Shown: piece by piece, positions 37,707 to 50,086 of the stretch
How positions within the stretch are numbered: the stretch's first letter is position 1
Layout of the letters: each line of letters starts with the position of its first letter
Assembly: GCA_964019155.1 (NCBI GenBank)
Contig: OZ025243.1
Span: 12,069,444-12,133,443 of the forward strand
DNA: 64,000 nucleotides
Direction of reading: 5' to 3'
Source: Osedax fenrisi
Lineage: Eukaryota > Annelida > Polychaeta > Sabellida > Siboglinidae
Translations under genes and position numbers: made by a program
Notes under the pieces: generated by a model
Database searches by the model: none
What the model was told of the DNA's origin: nothing
The model's input: the letters and a program-made list of their open reading frames with translations, nothing else

Positions 37707-37961
37707 ATAACTGTTACTTAATTTATATATTAAAATAATCTATTTTATGTAATATGTTATATTATATATTATATTATATTCTATAATATGATATGTTATA
37801 GTAGTGTATAATGCATATATGCATTATACATATACATTGTATAATGCATATATGCATTATACACTACTATAACATATCATATTATAGAATATAATATAAT
37901 ATATAATATAACATATTACATAAAATAGATTATTTTAATATATAAATTAAGTAACAGTTAT
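37707..37961. repeat. Perfect palindrome, two 124-bp arms with a 7-bp loop
   Basis: The sequence from TATAACTGTTACTTAATTTA at 37,707 to ATGCATTATACA at 37,830 is the exact reverse complement of 37,838-37,961, with TATACAT between. I found no mismatch on reading both arms. It has no counterpart in the right arm. The class is unknown: foldback MITE, hairpin RNA source or recent duplication are all possible. Confidence 0.85.
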
Positions 37962-38929
37962 AACGATGACTATAATATATATATATATTATAGTCTATAG
38001 ACTAATTATAGTATTATATATGTAATAATGAGGGTCGAAATAAGTGTTTTAAATATAACACCACTCAAAATGATAGAGGAACGTTGTATTTACTATTTAT
38101 TTATAAATCAAAACAAAAAAAAACTATACACTATTACCAAATATTTTCCGAAGAAATCGGAATTCGCAAAATCTTTGCTATTACTGTTTAACATATATAC
38201 AGAATTACAATATGGAATAATATAATATAATGTTTTACAAACCTCCACGTGTCAAGGTATAATAAAAACTGAAATAATATTATTGAATCTAATATAATTC
38301 AGATTATATTATCTCTACGCGACGGTTCATTGGTCCAACCAATTCTATACACTAAATAACACTAAATAAAAAACACAAAAATCAATATATAAAATCAATA
38401 TTTCTACTTTTTATTATTACATAAAAGAAAACAAAAATATAACCAATTAAAAATATATAATAAACTAAATAACATTTACTAAAAACACAAAAATCACTAG
38501 ATGAAATTAACATTTATAATTATTACATAATACACAACTAAATAAAATAACTAATTAAAAATATATAATATAACTTAAAAACAACAAAATATATAAGACG
38601 CTAGTCTGCTACATATATAAATCTATATTATAATATTATAATTTTGATTCAAGTACAAATAATATAAGTATATAATATAATATATAATATTATTTTTATA
38701 TTGGACAAATATAATAAATAAATAATTATATTAAGTTTTATACACAATATATATAGAAATTTTCACATATAGGCATATAATATTATATACATATTATTAT
38801 ATTATTAAATGTGATATTAATGTAGTAATAGTAAATTTAAAAAATATATATATATAATGTATATACATTTTTATTTAATGTATATAATTTATACGTTTTC
38901 TTTTACACGTTGAGATCAATAATATGTAT
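37962..38929. other. AT-rich spacer, no gene seen
   Basis: Holds short (TA)n tracts and a 65-codon frame at 38,028-38,225 without family resemblance. No other structure is evident. Confidence 0.45.
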
Positions 38930-39447
38930 ATTGAATTACTCGTCTTCCCTATAGGGATGTTATATATATATAACATCGAATACACGAGAATCACGTGATC
39001 AACTGCCGTAAAGGTGATTTCTCACTACACCCTCATCTTCTTATCTAGGTTTCCGAATGGATAGATTGTCCCGGTGACAAATAGCCTAACTGTCCGCCAC
39101 ACCATAGCGGTGGTCATCCTCTATGGACGTAGTGGTCAGTTATTAATGATATCTCCTCGTTATTGACACGCCCCTTTCTATTCGTTACGCTCGCTCGTTA
39201 ACTAGAGATGAACCTTTGATGAGGCGGTCGACATAGGGGGCCCAAAAGACACGCCCATTGAATGGCGGGTGTTCCTTCCATGGCCCCAGTTATTAATAAC
39301 TTGTGACTTGACTTTACAATTATATCGTGATTAAGTTTGACACAAGGTCCATCTCAATTATATAATCATATCATTGAGTTATAGCTACATTAGGTAGAGT
39401 CGCGCGCACATAATAGTTTATCGTTAGTGTATCAATACGAGAATGCG

Positions 39448-39478
<31 letters not shown>

Positions 39479-39970
39479 TATAATATAGTGAGTGGAAATT
39501 ACTAACGTTCACTAATATAGTTTACAACTAGCATTAATTTACACGTATATATTATTTAATTAAATTCGCAGTTTCTCTTTTCTATCGATTCTTGTGTCGA
39601 TTCTTCTGTCGATTCTTTTGATCATTACTGTTGTTATTTAATTTAAACGAAGTGTTAAATGGCGATAAAAAGGGTGTTATTCTCGTGGAATTGATATCCT
39701 ACAGGGAACAGGCGTATTCTAACCAGTCACCCACGCATGCGATATTGTTAGCCCGGGGCAGCATGTCCCGTCCTTATTGTTCTACGTAGAATGTACAATA
39801 CCACTATTCCGTGTGGATGAATCAAAGACGGCGAAATCGAGGCGGCAACACGTACGAGACCACGCCCCTAACCACGCCCACTTGCTTAATTACGTCATCG
39901 GACTGGAATACCTTACGTGGCCGATCTATTAATTACCGCCAGCTATAGCTGTAAAGTATAGGTAAACAAT
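38930..39970. promoter_or_regulatory. Conserved GC-richer island, left arm copy
   Basis: About 1 kb that aligns with 56,605-57,060 plus 58,616-59,110 in reverse complement with few changes, although neighbouring DNA has diverged. Motifs include CCACGCCCCTAACCACGCCC (39,861-39,880, KLF/Sp-like, twice), TTACGTCATC (39,891, CRE-like), CACGCATGCG (39,731, NRF1-like in the other arm), TCACGTGA (about 38,992) and a triplicate TCGATTCTT at 39,584-39,620. Frames are broken by stops and by indels between copies, so a protein is unlikely. Promoter, enhancer or noncoding RNA start are possible. Confidence 0.5.
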
Positions 39971-40064
39971 ATGGTATTATAAGTTAAGATGGATGTGTAT
40001 TATAATCATATGTATGAGTTAAACATATTACATTGAATTCGTGAAATTGTAATATATATATAAT

Positions 40065-40069
<5 letters not shown>

Positions 40070-40146
<77 letters not shown>

Positions 40147-40150
40147 TATA
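40070..40150. repeat. Long (TA)n tract
   Basis: About 80 bp of nearly pure TA directly at the left end of a pogo-like element. The homologous right arm also has (TA)n at 56,489-56,524, so a shorter tract predates the duplication. Confidence 0.85.
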
Positions 40151-41259
40151 TAGTCAAAGATCGATAACTCAACATTGACGGAACGGAGTTTTCATGTTGA
40201 GTTAGCGAGTATGTTGAGTTATCGGATATATAAAGTAATGACTTAAGGGGACCAGCTACTTATAAACAGTATACATGTAAAAGATAGGGAAAATAGCATG
40301 TTTTAAAAATGTATAAACTCTTATAATATTAAAGTTGTTGTAATAATTTTTTAACAATCTTATTATAAACATATAGCTTTATCATATGGTTGAATATATT
40401 TAAATAATTATTAACATAAATAATATAAAAATGATTAATTATAAAAAAAATAATTAATTAAGATATTTATCACAAATTATCACTAAATTTACAATTTATA
40501 TAAATTTACATATATTATATATATATAGAATAATTAATCATACTGTTCATTTATATATTATATATAATAGTGTGAAAATTTGAAGAAAAAATATTCAATA
40601 TTGAATAAGAAGAGACATTAATTGGAGATATACAAAATGCAAAATAATTATTCTGAGTAAATCAAGTTTCAAATATAATATATGAATATAAACAATATGA
40701 TTATATAGGTACAAATAATATATTATAAACAAAATGAGTAATGTAATGAACATAATTTAAACACCATTTTAAAGATAATATTTGAAATATTATAATTTTA
40801 CATTAAAAAAAAATTTGAAATTCAATTTTTTTCCGAAAAAATCAATGGTATCTCGTCCCCTTAAGCAGCGATCACATATAGCGACTTTGCTGCAAAATCG
40901 TCGAGACAGAATTTTGCACATATAGCAAACATGTTTGCTATTCATTTTGCTGCAAAGTTGCTGCGATTTTGCAGCAAAATCGCTATATATGAACGCAGCT
41001 TTAATTAATGTTTTGTTCACATAAATGCATTCAAAATAGTACTCGTATGATAATATAATAATTGTAATTGTATTTTTACGTTTATATATTTATATCCATA
41101 TATTATTAAATAAAACCATGTTGAATAATGTATGTTGAATTATATTTGCTGAGCAATTTTATTACATGTAAAAGATACGAATCCAACAAAATATTTTTTG
41201 GATGTTGAGTTATCGGCAATGTTGAGTTATCGGCATGTTGAGTTACCGAGCTTCTACTG
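40151..41259. mobile_element. pogo/Tigger-like element, family B
   Basis: The left end is TAGTCAAAGATCGATAACTC and the right end, in reverse complement, CAGTAGAAGCTCGGTAACTC. Both run into AACAT and GTTGAGTTATCGG motifs repeated near the ends. TA flanks are present. The interior is AT-rich without a transposase and carries a nested 137-bp MITE at 40,864-41,000. The element is absent from the right arm. Confidence 0.7.
40864..41000. mobile_element. Nested 137-bp MITE with TTA duplications
   Basis: Ends AGCAGCGATCACATATAGCG and, in reverse complement, AGCTGCGTTCATATATAGCG form inverted repeats continuing through TTTGCTGCAAAATCG. TTA flanks both sides (40,861-40,863; 41,001-41,003), as in PIF/Harbinger MITEs. 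It sits inside the family B pogo element. A 76-codon minus-strand frame over it is a by-product. Confidence 0.72.
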
Positions 41260-41477
41260 TATATACTTACTTTTACTTTTAATCCCGTGACGCATTAATC
41301 GTAGGGGGAATCATCTCACTTAAAAAATAACAAATCTTCTCTAGCTGTCTCTATCCTTACCATATTCAAAAATGAATCTATCATCTTTGAAGTCCATTGT
41401 GTGAAATTGACTATCCAGTCTTTTTTGGTCTTAATCTTTGAATTTACCATGTATCGTTGTTTTATATATCAATTTTA

Positions 41478-41510
41478 TACACACACATACACACACACAT
41501 ACACACACAT
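41478..41510 (+). repeat. (CA)n microsatellite
   Basis: ACACACATAC units followed by TATGTATA. Of interest only as a marker next to the TAGGGG element at 41,536. Confidence 0.8.
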
Positions 41511-41535
41511 ATGTATATATGTGCATATATACATA

Positions 41536-42148
41536 TAGGGGAGGGAAGGGTATTATGGCCGACGTTTTTATTACCTTACAAGAAACAAAATATATCATAC
41601 TAATATTGATATTATGATCCAATAAGTTGTATATACAATTACCATATGTTGTTCTAAATAATGGCTATCAACATTTACTCATTTAATTATTTGTATTCAA
41701 ATCATTTGATTTTTATTAAAAAGCAAATTTTCAGTATAAATAGAGATAAAATACACTAGTGCGGTATTATGGTAGATAGTTCCGAAATAGCCACTAGGAT
41801 CGCGTCATGTATTCAAATACGTACTATTTTTATAATTAGAAAATAAAATACATTGTATCAGATATCAAGATACACATGCACTTTTATATTAAATATAAAA
41901 ATAATTAATCGTTATCCCATTTAGTTTTACTTATATTCAGCTACAAACGTTTTTTTTCGATAAAAATTAAGATTATTTGATTTTTTTCTCTAATCAAAAA
42001 TCAATAATTAATATTGATATAAATAAAAAATGATGTACATTATCATTCTTAGAATTCAATTATCTACATTTTTCGTATATATCATTTTTTGATAACTATA
42101 ATGGTTCTTGAAATATCGTTATCGGCCACAATACCCTTCTATCCCCTA
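41536..42148. mobile_element. TAGGGG-type MITE (GGCCGA subfamily)
   Basis: Ends TAGGGGAGGGAAGGGTATTA and, in reverse complement, TAGGGGATAGAAGGGTATTG, continuing TGGCCGA. An internal GCGGTATTATGG motif resembles the end. No protein coding. Related ends occur at 47,944, 48,984, 51,271 and 52,565. Confidence 0.65.
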
Positions 42149-43344
42149 TGTATAACTATAGTTATGTAAATATTTATTTATCAACAACAATTATATTCGA
42201 TTGAGTAATGTCAAATTTGTCACATTATATTTATCATGCATGCTAATATTCCCTTGGATTCTCATTATAATGTATGGTGAAACATATAAAAAAAACTTAG
42301 AATACATTTTAAATAATGAAAATAATTGTTAATTTATATCATATTCGTTATTATCGGAAAATGATCCGGTGTTGATAGTTATAGTGTTATAGTGTATATA
42401 TATACTCAGCTCAATTAGTATGCTTATTTCTATTGTTGAAGGCTTTATTATTCGCTAATATAACCTGAGTTATCATCGCCTGTATTATATCCGAAACTAT
42501 TAACTATTGTTATTGTATGTAAACAACTATATATTTATTACTATAGTAATATATATATATATGATGTGTAATATTAATTATTATTAAGATCGAGCTTCGG
42601 TAATCGAGATCGTTCGGTAATGATATTAACAATGACATCTCTAGATATTAAATTTCAAATTACGAGAAAAAAATAACGCGTCACTTATAAGTTTGTTAAT
42701 TTATTTAAAGTGATATTAAATGAGACTGCGATAGTTACATATACGTTAATGAAGTGAGAAACTAAGTAAATATTAATAAACAATATCTCCTTCTAGGACG
42801 TACAATTAACACATTGCTATATATAGAAATGTGTTAATGTTACGTCTTAAAAGGGGGTATTGTTTATTAATCTATAATCTATAGATATAATATATTGCAT
42901 ATATGGGTATATTAATTTACACATAGTATATATAGTGGTATACTATAGTAGTATAATTTACTAATTGATTTTGGATTAATTAATTATTGTATTACATTTT
43001 TAATTTTAAATCAAAATATTTTTTATAACAACATGTTTATTATATATTATATAACATAGTAACATTACTATGCATATATATATATATAATAATGTATTGA
43101 TATAAAAATTATTAAATGCCGTACACTTGTCTGGTGTATTATCTACTATACATTAGTATATTAGAAAATCACATAGTACAGATACATTATCTTCACCCTC
43201 CAAATTAATATATTCGTCAATACATTTATATTATGTTTTATTCTACTAGGAAATAATATCTTTAAGAATTTAATTTTTAATTAATATTTTTAATAAATAT
43301 TATAAGTATTACTATTAGATATCTAGTTTATATATATATATATA
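42149..43344. other. AT-rich sequence of the left arm
   Basis: The block around 42,400-42,535 (TATGCTTATTTCTATTGTTG; ATTATTCGCTAATA; ATTGTATGTAAAC) matches the right arm near 56,145-56,285 in reverse complement. A 16-bp inverted pair (AATTAACACATTGCTATATATAG...GTGTTAATGTTACGTC) is at 42,805-42,845. No gene is supported. Confidence 0.45.
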
Positions 43345-44679
43345 CAGTGAAAGCCGCTTACATCGACATGGTTGTGTAAGCTCCACACATGTCGATATAG
43401 GCGGATTGTCGATATGAGCGATAGGGGCGTAGCCCTAATGATGTATAACGCATTAGTTTATTTATAATTAATTGTATGTAATAATATAATATATGCATAT
43501 AATATAATAACAAAAAAGATTTAATTACATGTTTATTAAATAATATTAATATTATTAATATTTAATAACTAATTATTTACACACCCATCGCAATTCAATC
43601 AAAGAATATATTAAAAAGTAGTACTTAAATGTATATAGTATATTATAGAATAGTATAGAGTATATAATATATAGTATAATATACTATACTTAACTATAAA
43701 GTATAGGTTATACTTAACCTATATAGTATACAGTATAGTCAGTGATGGGCTGGATCGCGATAATTGATCGGCGATCCTGGATCGGCTTATTTGATTCACG
43801 ATCTTTATATTTATAAGAATATTTGTCTATTTTATTATTTATGTTTTTGATAGTTTTTGTTATATAGTTATATAGTTATATATTATTTTTAAATTATTGC
43901 ATGTATGTATATATGCATACTATAGTATACTATTAGTTTACATATTCGAAATACAATGATGTATAATAGATAATATGATGATATTTAGACATATTGTATA
44001 ATAATGAATTACTTTAAATTATAATAATTATTAAATATAACATAGGATATAGAAAAAATAAAAAAACCTAATGGAAACTAATGACGTAACAATTCGTGAT
44101 GTGACATGTTAGCAAGTTACGCCAATACATTTGATACTATTGATCTTATGACCAAAATCTAAGAATTGTTAATTACAATTGAGCTCATATACCTGTATCT
44201 GGTGATGCAATGCACCACCGACTTGTACTCGATAAAGAGAGTTGATCCATGCAATGTATTTGTATATTATATAATAGTTTATAGTATTACCGTGACATAT
44301 GGTACTATAATATAATATATTTAACTATATATAGTATAATACTATTAGTATTACTTATAATGGAAATCAAGTTATTTATAGATATACTGACGATATCGAG
44401 TAGTAGGGGAATAGCAATGAATACTATGGGAATACTTTTCATACAAATTAATTATTTGTAAATAATTAGTTTTATAATCAAATTTGTCGATATAAGTGGA
44501 TTCAATTCCAAATATTACCTTATAAATATGTCGATAATGCCGAATTATCGATATAAGTGGATTGTCGATGTACGCGGATTAATTTACATGTAAATAGGTG
44601 TAAATCCAACAAAAATATCTCGGAATGTCGATGTAGCCGAATTATCGATGTACGTGGCTGTCGAAGTAAGTGGCTTTCA

Positions 44680-44682
<3 letters not shown>
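43345..44682. mobile_element. pogo/Tigger-like element, family C copy 1
   Basis: The left end CAGTGAAAGCCGCTTACATC and right end, in reverse complement, CAGTGAAAGCCACTTACTTC are inverted repeats, with repeated TGTCGATRTA(A/G)GCGGAT-like motifs near both ends and (TA)n flanks. No transposase was found inside. A CAGTGATGGGCTGGATCGCG block at about 43,740 resembles a hAT terminus, but no partner end was seen. A family C relative at 48,856 carries Tigger transposase remains, which fixes the superfamily. Confidence 0.78.
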
Positions 44683-44726
<44 letters not shown>

Positions 44727-45680
44727 TATATATATGCATATATTTACCTTCATAGTAATGAGTACCTAACATGTTACAGATAAATGTCTACAATGTAGAC
44801 CTACATCGCAGTATAACAACTTATCAGAATAATCTTAACCAGAACTCTACACGCCAGGTTTTCATATTTAATTATATTATTATAAATATCATAAATATAT
44901 ATATATATATAGAAGTATATATAGTTTCCAAAACCCCAATATTCTTAAATGTAATCTAGGTTTTTGGTGTTATTTTGGGTTTGGTAATAATTATAAAATA
45001 ATCAAATTTAATTTCATTAAATATTTAAAATGACTGAATATTTTAGTGATATATGATCATTTATTAATACTAAATCATTTTAAACAACAAACAAATATAA
45101 TTGTAACAAATTCCTATCTCATTTATTGGCCACAAGTGTTACACCCAAATAAACCGCCCCTGCTTACAATACATAATATTATGTTTTAAATAACAACACA
45201 TATCTATATTACATATAATATTCATATAATATCATCAATTATTATAGTAATAGTTAATATGTAACAGCGAACATTAATATTATTACTTGACGATATAGAG
45301 AGATCAGGATAGTGATATATCTGATAGCGGAAGAGGTTCTAATGATGATATAAGTTCTAATAATAGAAATCAACAAATAGGTTAGCGATTTCACACTTTT
45401 ATTCAAATATCATTTAATGTCAAATAATCAAATTAATCCTTAACAAATATTTGTATTAATAATTTAATAGTACTCAGTTTAATATACCGTGCATTAATTT
45501 CTAAAATGTAATATACTTTTATTATTACATATATATAAAAATATATTATTAAACATATTCACTCGAACTAATTGTATTGTAATTTAATAGCTAGCAGATT
45601 TAGAACTCCATAGTAGAAAGTTTAGTGTATAATATACCTATTTGTATTATATAAAAATTGAATTAGTGTTTTATTACAAC
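44683..45680. other. AT-rich sequence of the left arm
   Basis: (TA)n at 44,684-44,722. The block 45,285-45,380 (GACGATATAGAGAGATCAGG; TCTGATAGCGGAAG) matches the right arm at 55,080-54,965. Short frames near 44,557-44,959 translate repeat ends. No gene is supported. Confidence 0.45.
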
Positions 45681-45689
45681 AGATAACAC

Positions 45690-46060
45690 TATCTAGTATA
45701 GCGATAACAAACGGTATTCATTACTGTTATAACATAGGCCACCTTTCCTCCTCCACAGAACAGAACAATCTTACTCTACCGCCCAGAATTCACCGCATCG
45801 CGTCGCCCTATAAACTTGACCTGGTTACCTACAAACTTGATCACGTGTTTCACTCTAGTAACGTTTAACTCCGGGATGTGACATCTCCATTATCGCCATC
45901 TTTATTGAATAGAGATTAACCGCAAGTCACGTGTACACTAGATATATATCACGTGTACATTACGTAATATCGGTCACGTGACTCACGTGGTTTCGTAACT
46001 CACATCACACGTGACCCGGTGTTAACACACGTGTAACGAAACTCTTATGTCCACATAACA
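45690..46060. promoter_or_regulatory. Conserved E-box/YY1-like island, left arm copy
   Basis: This GC-richer block matches 54,380-53,970 in reverse complement (CGCCCAGAATTCACCGCATC; GCGTCGCCCTATAAACTTG; TCCATTATCGCCATCTTTAT). It carries at least five CACGTG sites between 45,850 and 46,030, TTACGTAA at 45,964 and a YY1-like CGCCATCTTT. Insertions and deletions between copies are not multiples of three, so it is unlikely to be coding. Function is inferred from conservation and motif density only. Confidence 0.5.
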
Positions 46061-46151
46061 CGTATATCGCGAACAGATCAAAGAATCCTCTTAATGCCAC
46101 TAAGAAACAGTGACATTGTATTAGTGACGTGTTATTTTTTTATTTTTAATA

Positions 46152-46401
46152 TTATGGATTTTTTTTACAAAACGCCAGATTTTCCCGATATTCTCGAACC
46201 GAAATGTTATATAATAACTGTTATATAATAACTCCAGCACCACGCGTGCATTATTTTACTACCGAATATCTTGTCAATAATGAACAATATACTGTATATA
46301 GAATACTGGTTACTGATTGCAATTGTTACCCATTATTGTTACACGACTTCACACAATGGAATACACCTCTAGTAGTGATGTATGATGAATCATCTTTATA
46401 A
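46152..46401 (+). pseudogene. Possible small ORF split by a 14-bp tandem duplication, unidentified
   Basis: An ATG at 46,152 opens MDFFYKTPDFPDILEPKCYI and soon stops. A second frame then runs to 46,401 with TTEYLVNNEQYTVYRILVTD and WNTPLVVMYDESSL. The switch falls exactly at a direct duplication of GTTATATAATAACT (46,204-46,232). Without one unit the two frames would be one. No family is recognised, and the right arm has no clear counterpart. It may be chance. Confidence 0.2.
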
Positions 46402-46607
46402 TACACTCTCCTTAAGCGAGTATAAAACACACGTGCAATGTTTGTTTCCCTACACTTGTACATATATTTTTATAAATAAAATAAATACATGATGTAATTT
46501 TTTTTATTAAAAGTATACTTTTATAAATACTGTATACAGTATTTATAATTATATGTATACCTAAAATCTAAATTCTAAATATAACAATATATTATATAAC
46601 AATTGTT

Positions 46608-46643
<36 letters not shown>

Positions 46644-47943
46644 GATATTTATACTCTTTTAGATTCAAACCTATATTTTATATTGTTGTAGTCATTACAA
46701 TCCATGGGATGAATTTATTCAGGAACTTAGAAAACGTTTTCTGTACTTTTGTTATCTCATTCATTAATTCATAAAGTTAAGAATATTGAAATTAATTACA
46801 ATATATGATATCTTAATTCCAACCGTTCTCGAGTTATCTATTGATAGACACACACATATATATATATATATACTCTAGTAATGTAAACTATATAGTATTT
46901 ATTAAATAATATGATTTAATACAATATATTCCTGAACTATAATAATTGGAATTAATTAATTTATTTATAAAATGAAGTAGAACCAAAAAACTAATATCAT
47001 GATCTACTGGGAAGAAATATAGGGTTATAAATAAAATTAAACGTATTATTATGTTAACATTTAATATTACATTATATAAATTACATATAACTTACATAAG
47101 TTATGAGTTTAGAAATAAAAATTAAATTATTGAATACAAATATATTATAATTAAATAAGATTAAATGTAATTGCTTTCACAGTATCAACATTACCACACA
47201 TACTGATATTACTAGAGGCATCCACAACAATTTCATCTCTTGGTCCAAACCATGTAAGACTAAGATTTCATTGCATATTATCCCATAACCCTTCCAATTT
47301 TCATAGAATCTCTTACCACTGGTATTGGCCTACTTTTATTTAAATATTAAATATACCCTTATGACTCCCACCTTCGAAAACCCAATATTGATATAACTAT
47401 ATTCAGAATGTTCACTCTAAAAAGGGAACAGTTTCAAAATGTTAAGGCATACCAATTATTAATCTTACTATCAATAGTAATATGTATAATACTAAAGTTA
47501 TGTTATTAAGAAATTCACATAATATTAAATTAGTAATTAAATGTATATATAATAAATTAATACGTATAATAAATATAAACATAATGATTAGATCTATAAT
47601 TTACATTAGGAAAGTAATTCACATGTTAGCGTATACTATAGTATGTAATAATACATTTAGATCTCATTAAAATAAATTAAATATTCAAATTAATAGATTA
47701 TAAGTTGTATGGCAGAATAATTATATTATTCGAAGGAAGACAAAATTTAAATAATATGATCCATAGAAGTTACATTTTGTTTTAATGTTGACAATTAGTA
47801 TATATGTAGGTAGTTAAATTAATTTAATTTAGATATAAATATTGTTAAACAAATTATAAAATTGACAAATATATATTTAAATTTATATAAATTAATATAT
47901 ATATATATTACATTTAACATTATTTTAATCCAAATAAATTATA
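46402..47943. other. AT-rich central sequence, no gene seen
   Basis: Between the inner ends of the arms. Holds (TA)n at 46,614-46,640 and a stem near 46,510-46,545 (ACTTTTATAAATACTGTATA mirrored). The 62-codon frame at 47,482 has no resemblance to any family. Confidence 0.45.
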
Positions 47944-48597
47944 TAGGGCACGGAACGGGGTAGTGGTCGTTTTAAGTAACGCTTAAATGGTGCTAAATAG
48001 GATAACAAGTTCTATATACAATATTTAGATAATCAAAATGTCTATAATATAAAGTACATTTTTTGTTAAAATAATTAATTAATTACTCAAATTTTTACAA
48101 AAACATGATTATATGATTATATGTATGCTTATTTATGTGTATATATAATTAAATCATTGAATCAAATAAGGCGCGTATCATAAATATAATTATTTAATAT
48201 TACATAATTAAAAAAATATAAATCGAATACATTAGGAGACACCTATTGCATATTCTGATATTATCGTCCACTACCCCGGACTTGCCTTATTTTAATGCTT
48301 TTGTATGCACTTTTGAATGCCTAATAAATCGTTAATATTATTCAGTAATATATAAAGTGAAATAATATTATTCTAGATATGATTTATAGCTATATATGAT
48401 TTATAGCTAATTCAAAAAAACTAAGATCTTAAAATAACTTAAAATAACTATAGTTCTAATATCTCGATAAACACTGAATTTTAAGATCTTAGTTTTTTTG
48501 AATTAGATATAAATCATATAGATCTAGAATAATATTATTTCACTTTATATATGCTGAAGCATATAAATTATCGGCCACTACTCCGTTCTCTACCCTA
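47944..48597. mobile_element. TAGGGC/TAGGGT-ended MITE with an internal hairpin
   Basis: Ends TAGGGCACGGAACGGGGTAG and, in reverse complement, TAGGGTAGAGAACGGAGTAG, both followed by TGG(T/C)CG. Between them, at 48,350-48,555, is a large hairpin: AAGTGAAATAATATTATTCT and AATTCAAAAAAACTAAGATC each occur in both orientations. No protein coding. Confidence 0.65.
48350..48555. repeat. Hairpin of about 90-bp arms
   Basis: The left arm (about 48,350-48,440) and right arm (about 48,470-48,555) mirror each other through TTCTAGATMTATGATTTATA and AATTCAAAAAAACTAAGATC. It is nested inside the MITE at 47,944-48,597. Confidence 0.7.
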
Positions 48598-48983
48598 TGT
48601 AATTATATTATAAATTATTCACCATTTATTATGAAAATAATTTTTAAATATAATCAATAGTATACAAATAGAATCAAACAATACAATTTAAATTTATAAT
48701 AATAGCTCATTGACATATTTAGTAAATAAAAAAGGAATCTATTTATATATTTTTTATTATTTTTATAATAATGGTTAGATTATAAATATATGAATATTAA
48801 ATAAATTATGATATATAATATTTTTTGAATATAAATATATAGATATAGATATATACAGTGAAAGCCGATTATATCGACTAACGCTTATACTGACAATTCG
48901 GATATAACAATAATTTTAATTTTGTTGTTGGATTTTCACCTACTTACATGGCAATACAATCGTTTATAACAACAATCCGATTA

Positions 48984-49854
48984 TAGGGGAAAGTAACCTA
49001 ATACGGAAACTTTAACAATAATGACTCATTATTTTTATTCAAAAATTACAATATATTCATATTATATGATTATAGATATTATTTTAATTTTAAAATTTTA
49101 TTTCACAGGGTGTCCGTATTCGGTACCCATGTCCGAATACGGACACCCTGTGTTATAATACGGAAACCCTATATACCACTAGATAAACTATATATTATTG
49201 ATGAATCAATCAGACAAATTACAATTACGTTATTTATAACTAATTTTATAAAAAATATATTGTAATTTAATTAGTTAATAATTTATTTATTTTTATTATT
49301 TTTTAATTAATAATACAATTTAAGTATCTAAATAATATTTTTTTTTTAAATTAGCTTTATTGGTGGTATTAATATTATAACGCACGCGATTTTATGAAAA
49401 TCAGAATTGTTCATACGCTGCGCGCTGATTGGTCATAGGGTGTCCGTATTAAGACATTTAGAGTGCCCGTATTAGGAACTTATATGACCTCTAGATATAT
49501 GCTTATAACTTAATGAATATTTGATGACAAATATAGAAATTAAAAATACAATTTTTAGAATGCCTTATTTTTTAATAATATAGTATTATATTTTATATCG
49601 ATACATTTGTATAATCTTGAGAAGGTTTTAAGTTGACATTTTATTTCATAAATTTAAAAACGTAATAAAAAAATCAGTTTATTGGATATATTAGCAACAA
49701 TTTTTATAATTTAAAAATAAAAAATACTTTTTTAGACCATTTTTATAATTATGAATATGTTATTCATTAAACATTTTTTTGTAGGATTTATGGTTTCTGA
49801 GATACCGAGAGTGTCCGTATTCGGGCACTGTCCGTATTCGGTTACTTTACCCTA
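48984..49854. mobile_element. TAGGGGAAAGT MITE, copy 1
   Basis: Ends TAGGGGAAAGTAACCTAATA and, in reverse complement, TAGGGTAAAGTAACCGAATA. The subterminal motif CCGTATTMGGNNAC recurs several times (49,101; 49,145; 49,440; 49,810; 49,830). It is inserted in the Tigger element. Copy 2 at 51,271-52,221 matches across its whole length. Confidence 0.78.
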
Positions 49855-50086
49855 CTGACAAATCAGCTATCACGACTAAACCCGCATGACATTTCCATTA
49901 TATATAGTGGAAACTAATTGCAAATAGTTATATGTTCTCGAGGAATATAATGCGATATTACAAATATGTTCTCTTAATGCTATTCTTACTGTAATAAGTA
50001 TTGTAGTATTTTATTTATAAAATAATAGTCATTTCATATTTAATAATTTTTACATAAACATACCAACACGTAAACTTATATCTATA

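Larger units (their letters stand above)
34679..46060 (+). repeat. Left arm of a large interrupted inverted duplication
   Basis: Blocks of this arm recur in reverse complement and reversed order on the right: 34,679-34,850 with 62,341-62,170; about 36,590-36,800 with 59,790-59,610; 38,930-40,060 with 59,110-56,530; about 42,400-42,535 with 56,285-56,145; about 45,285-45,380 with 55,080-54,965; about 45,690-46,060 with 54,380-53,970. Collinearity in inverse order across six blocks excludes dispersed repeats. Differences in length come from transposons and microsatellites specific to one arm. Confidence 0.88.

Noticed and set aside
40790..41020. Cysteine-rich small protein
   Set aside because: The frame covers a nested MITE and its cysteines come from the GCTGCAAAATCG inverted repeats.
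43738..43800. Complete hAT element starting CAGTGATGGGC
   Set aside because: No matching opposite end or 8-bp duplication was found.
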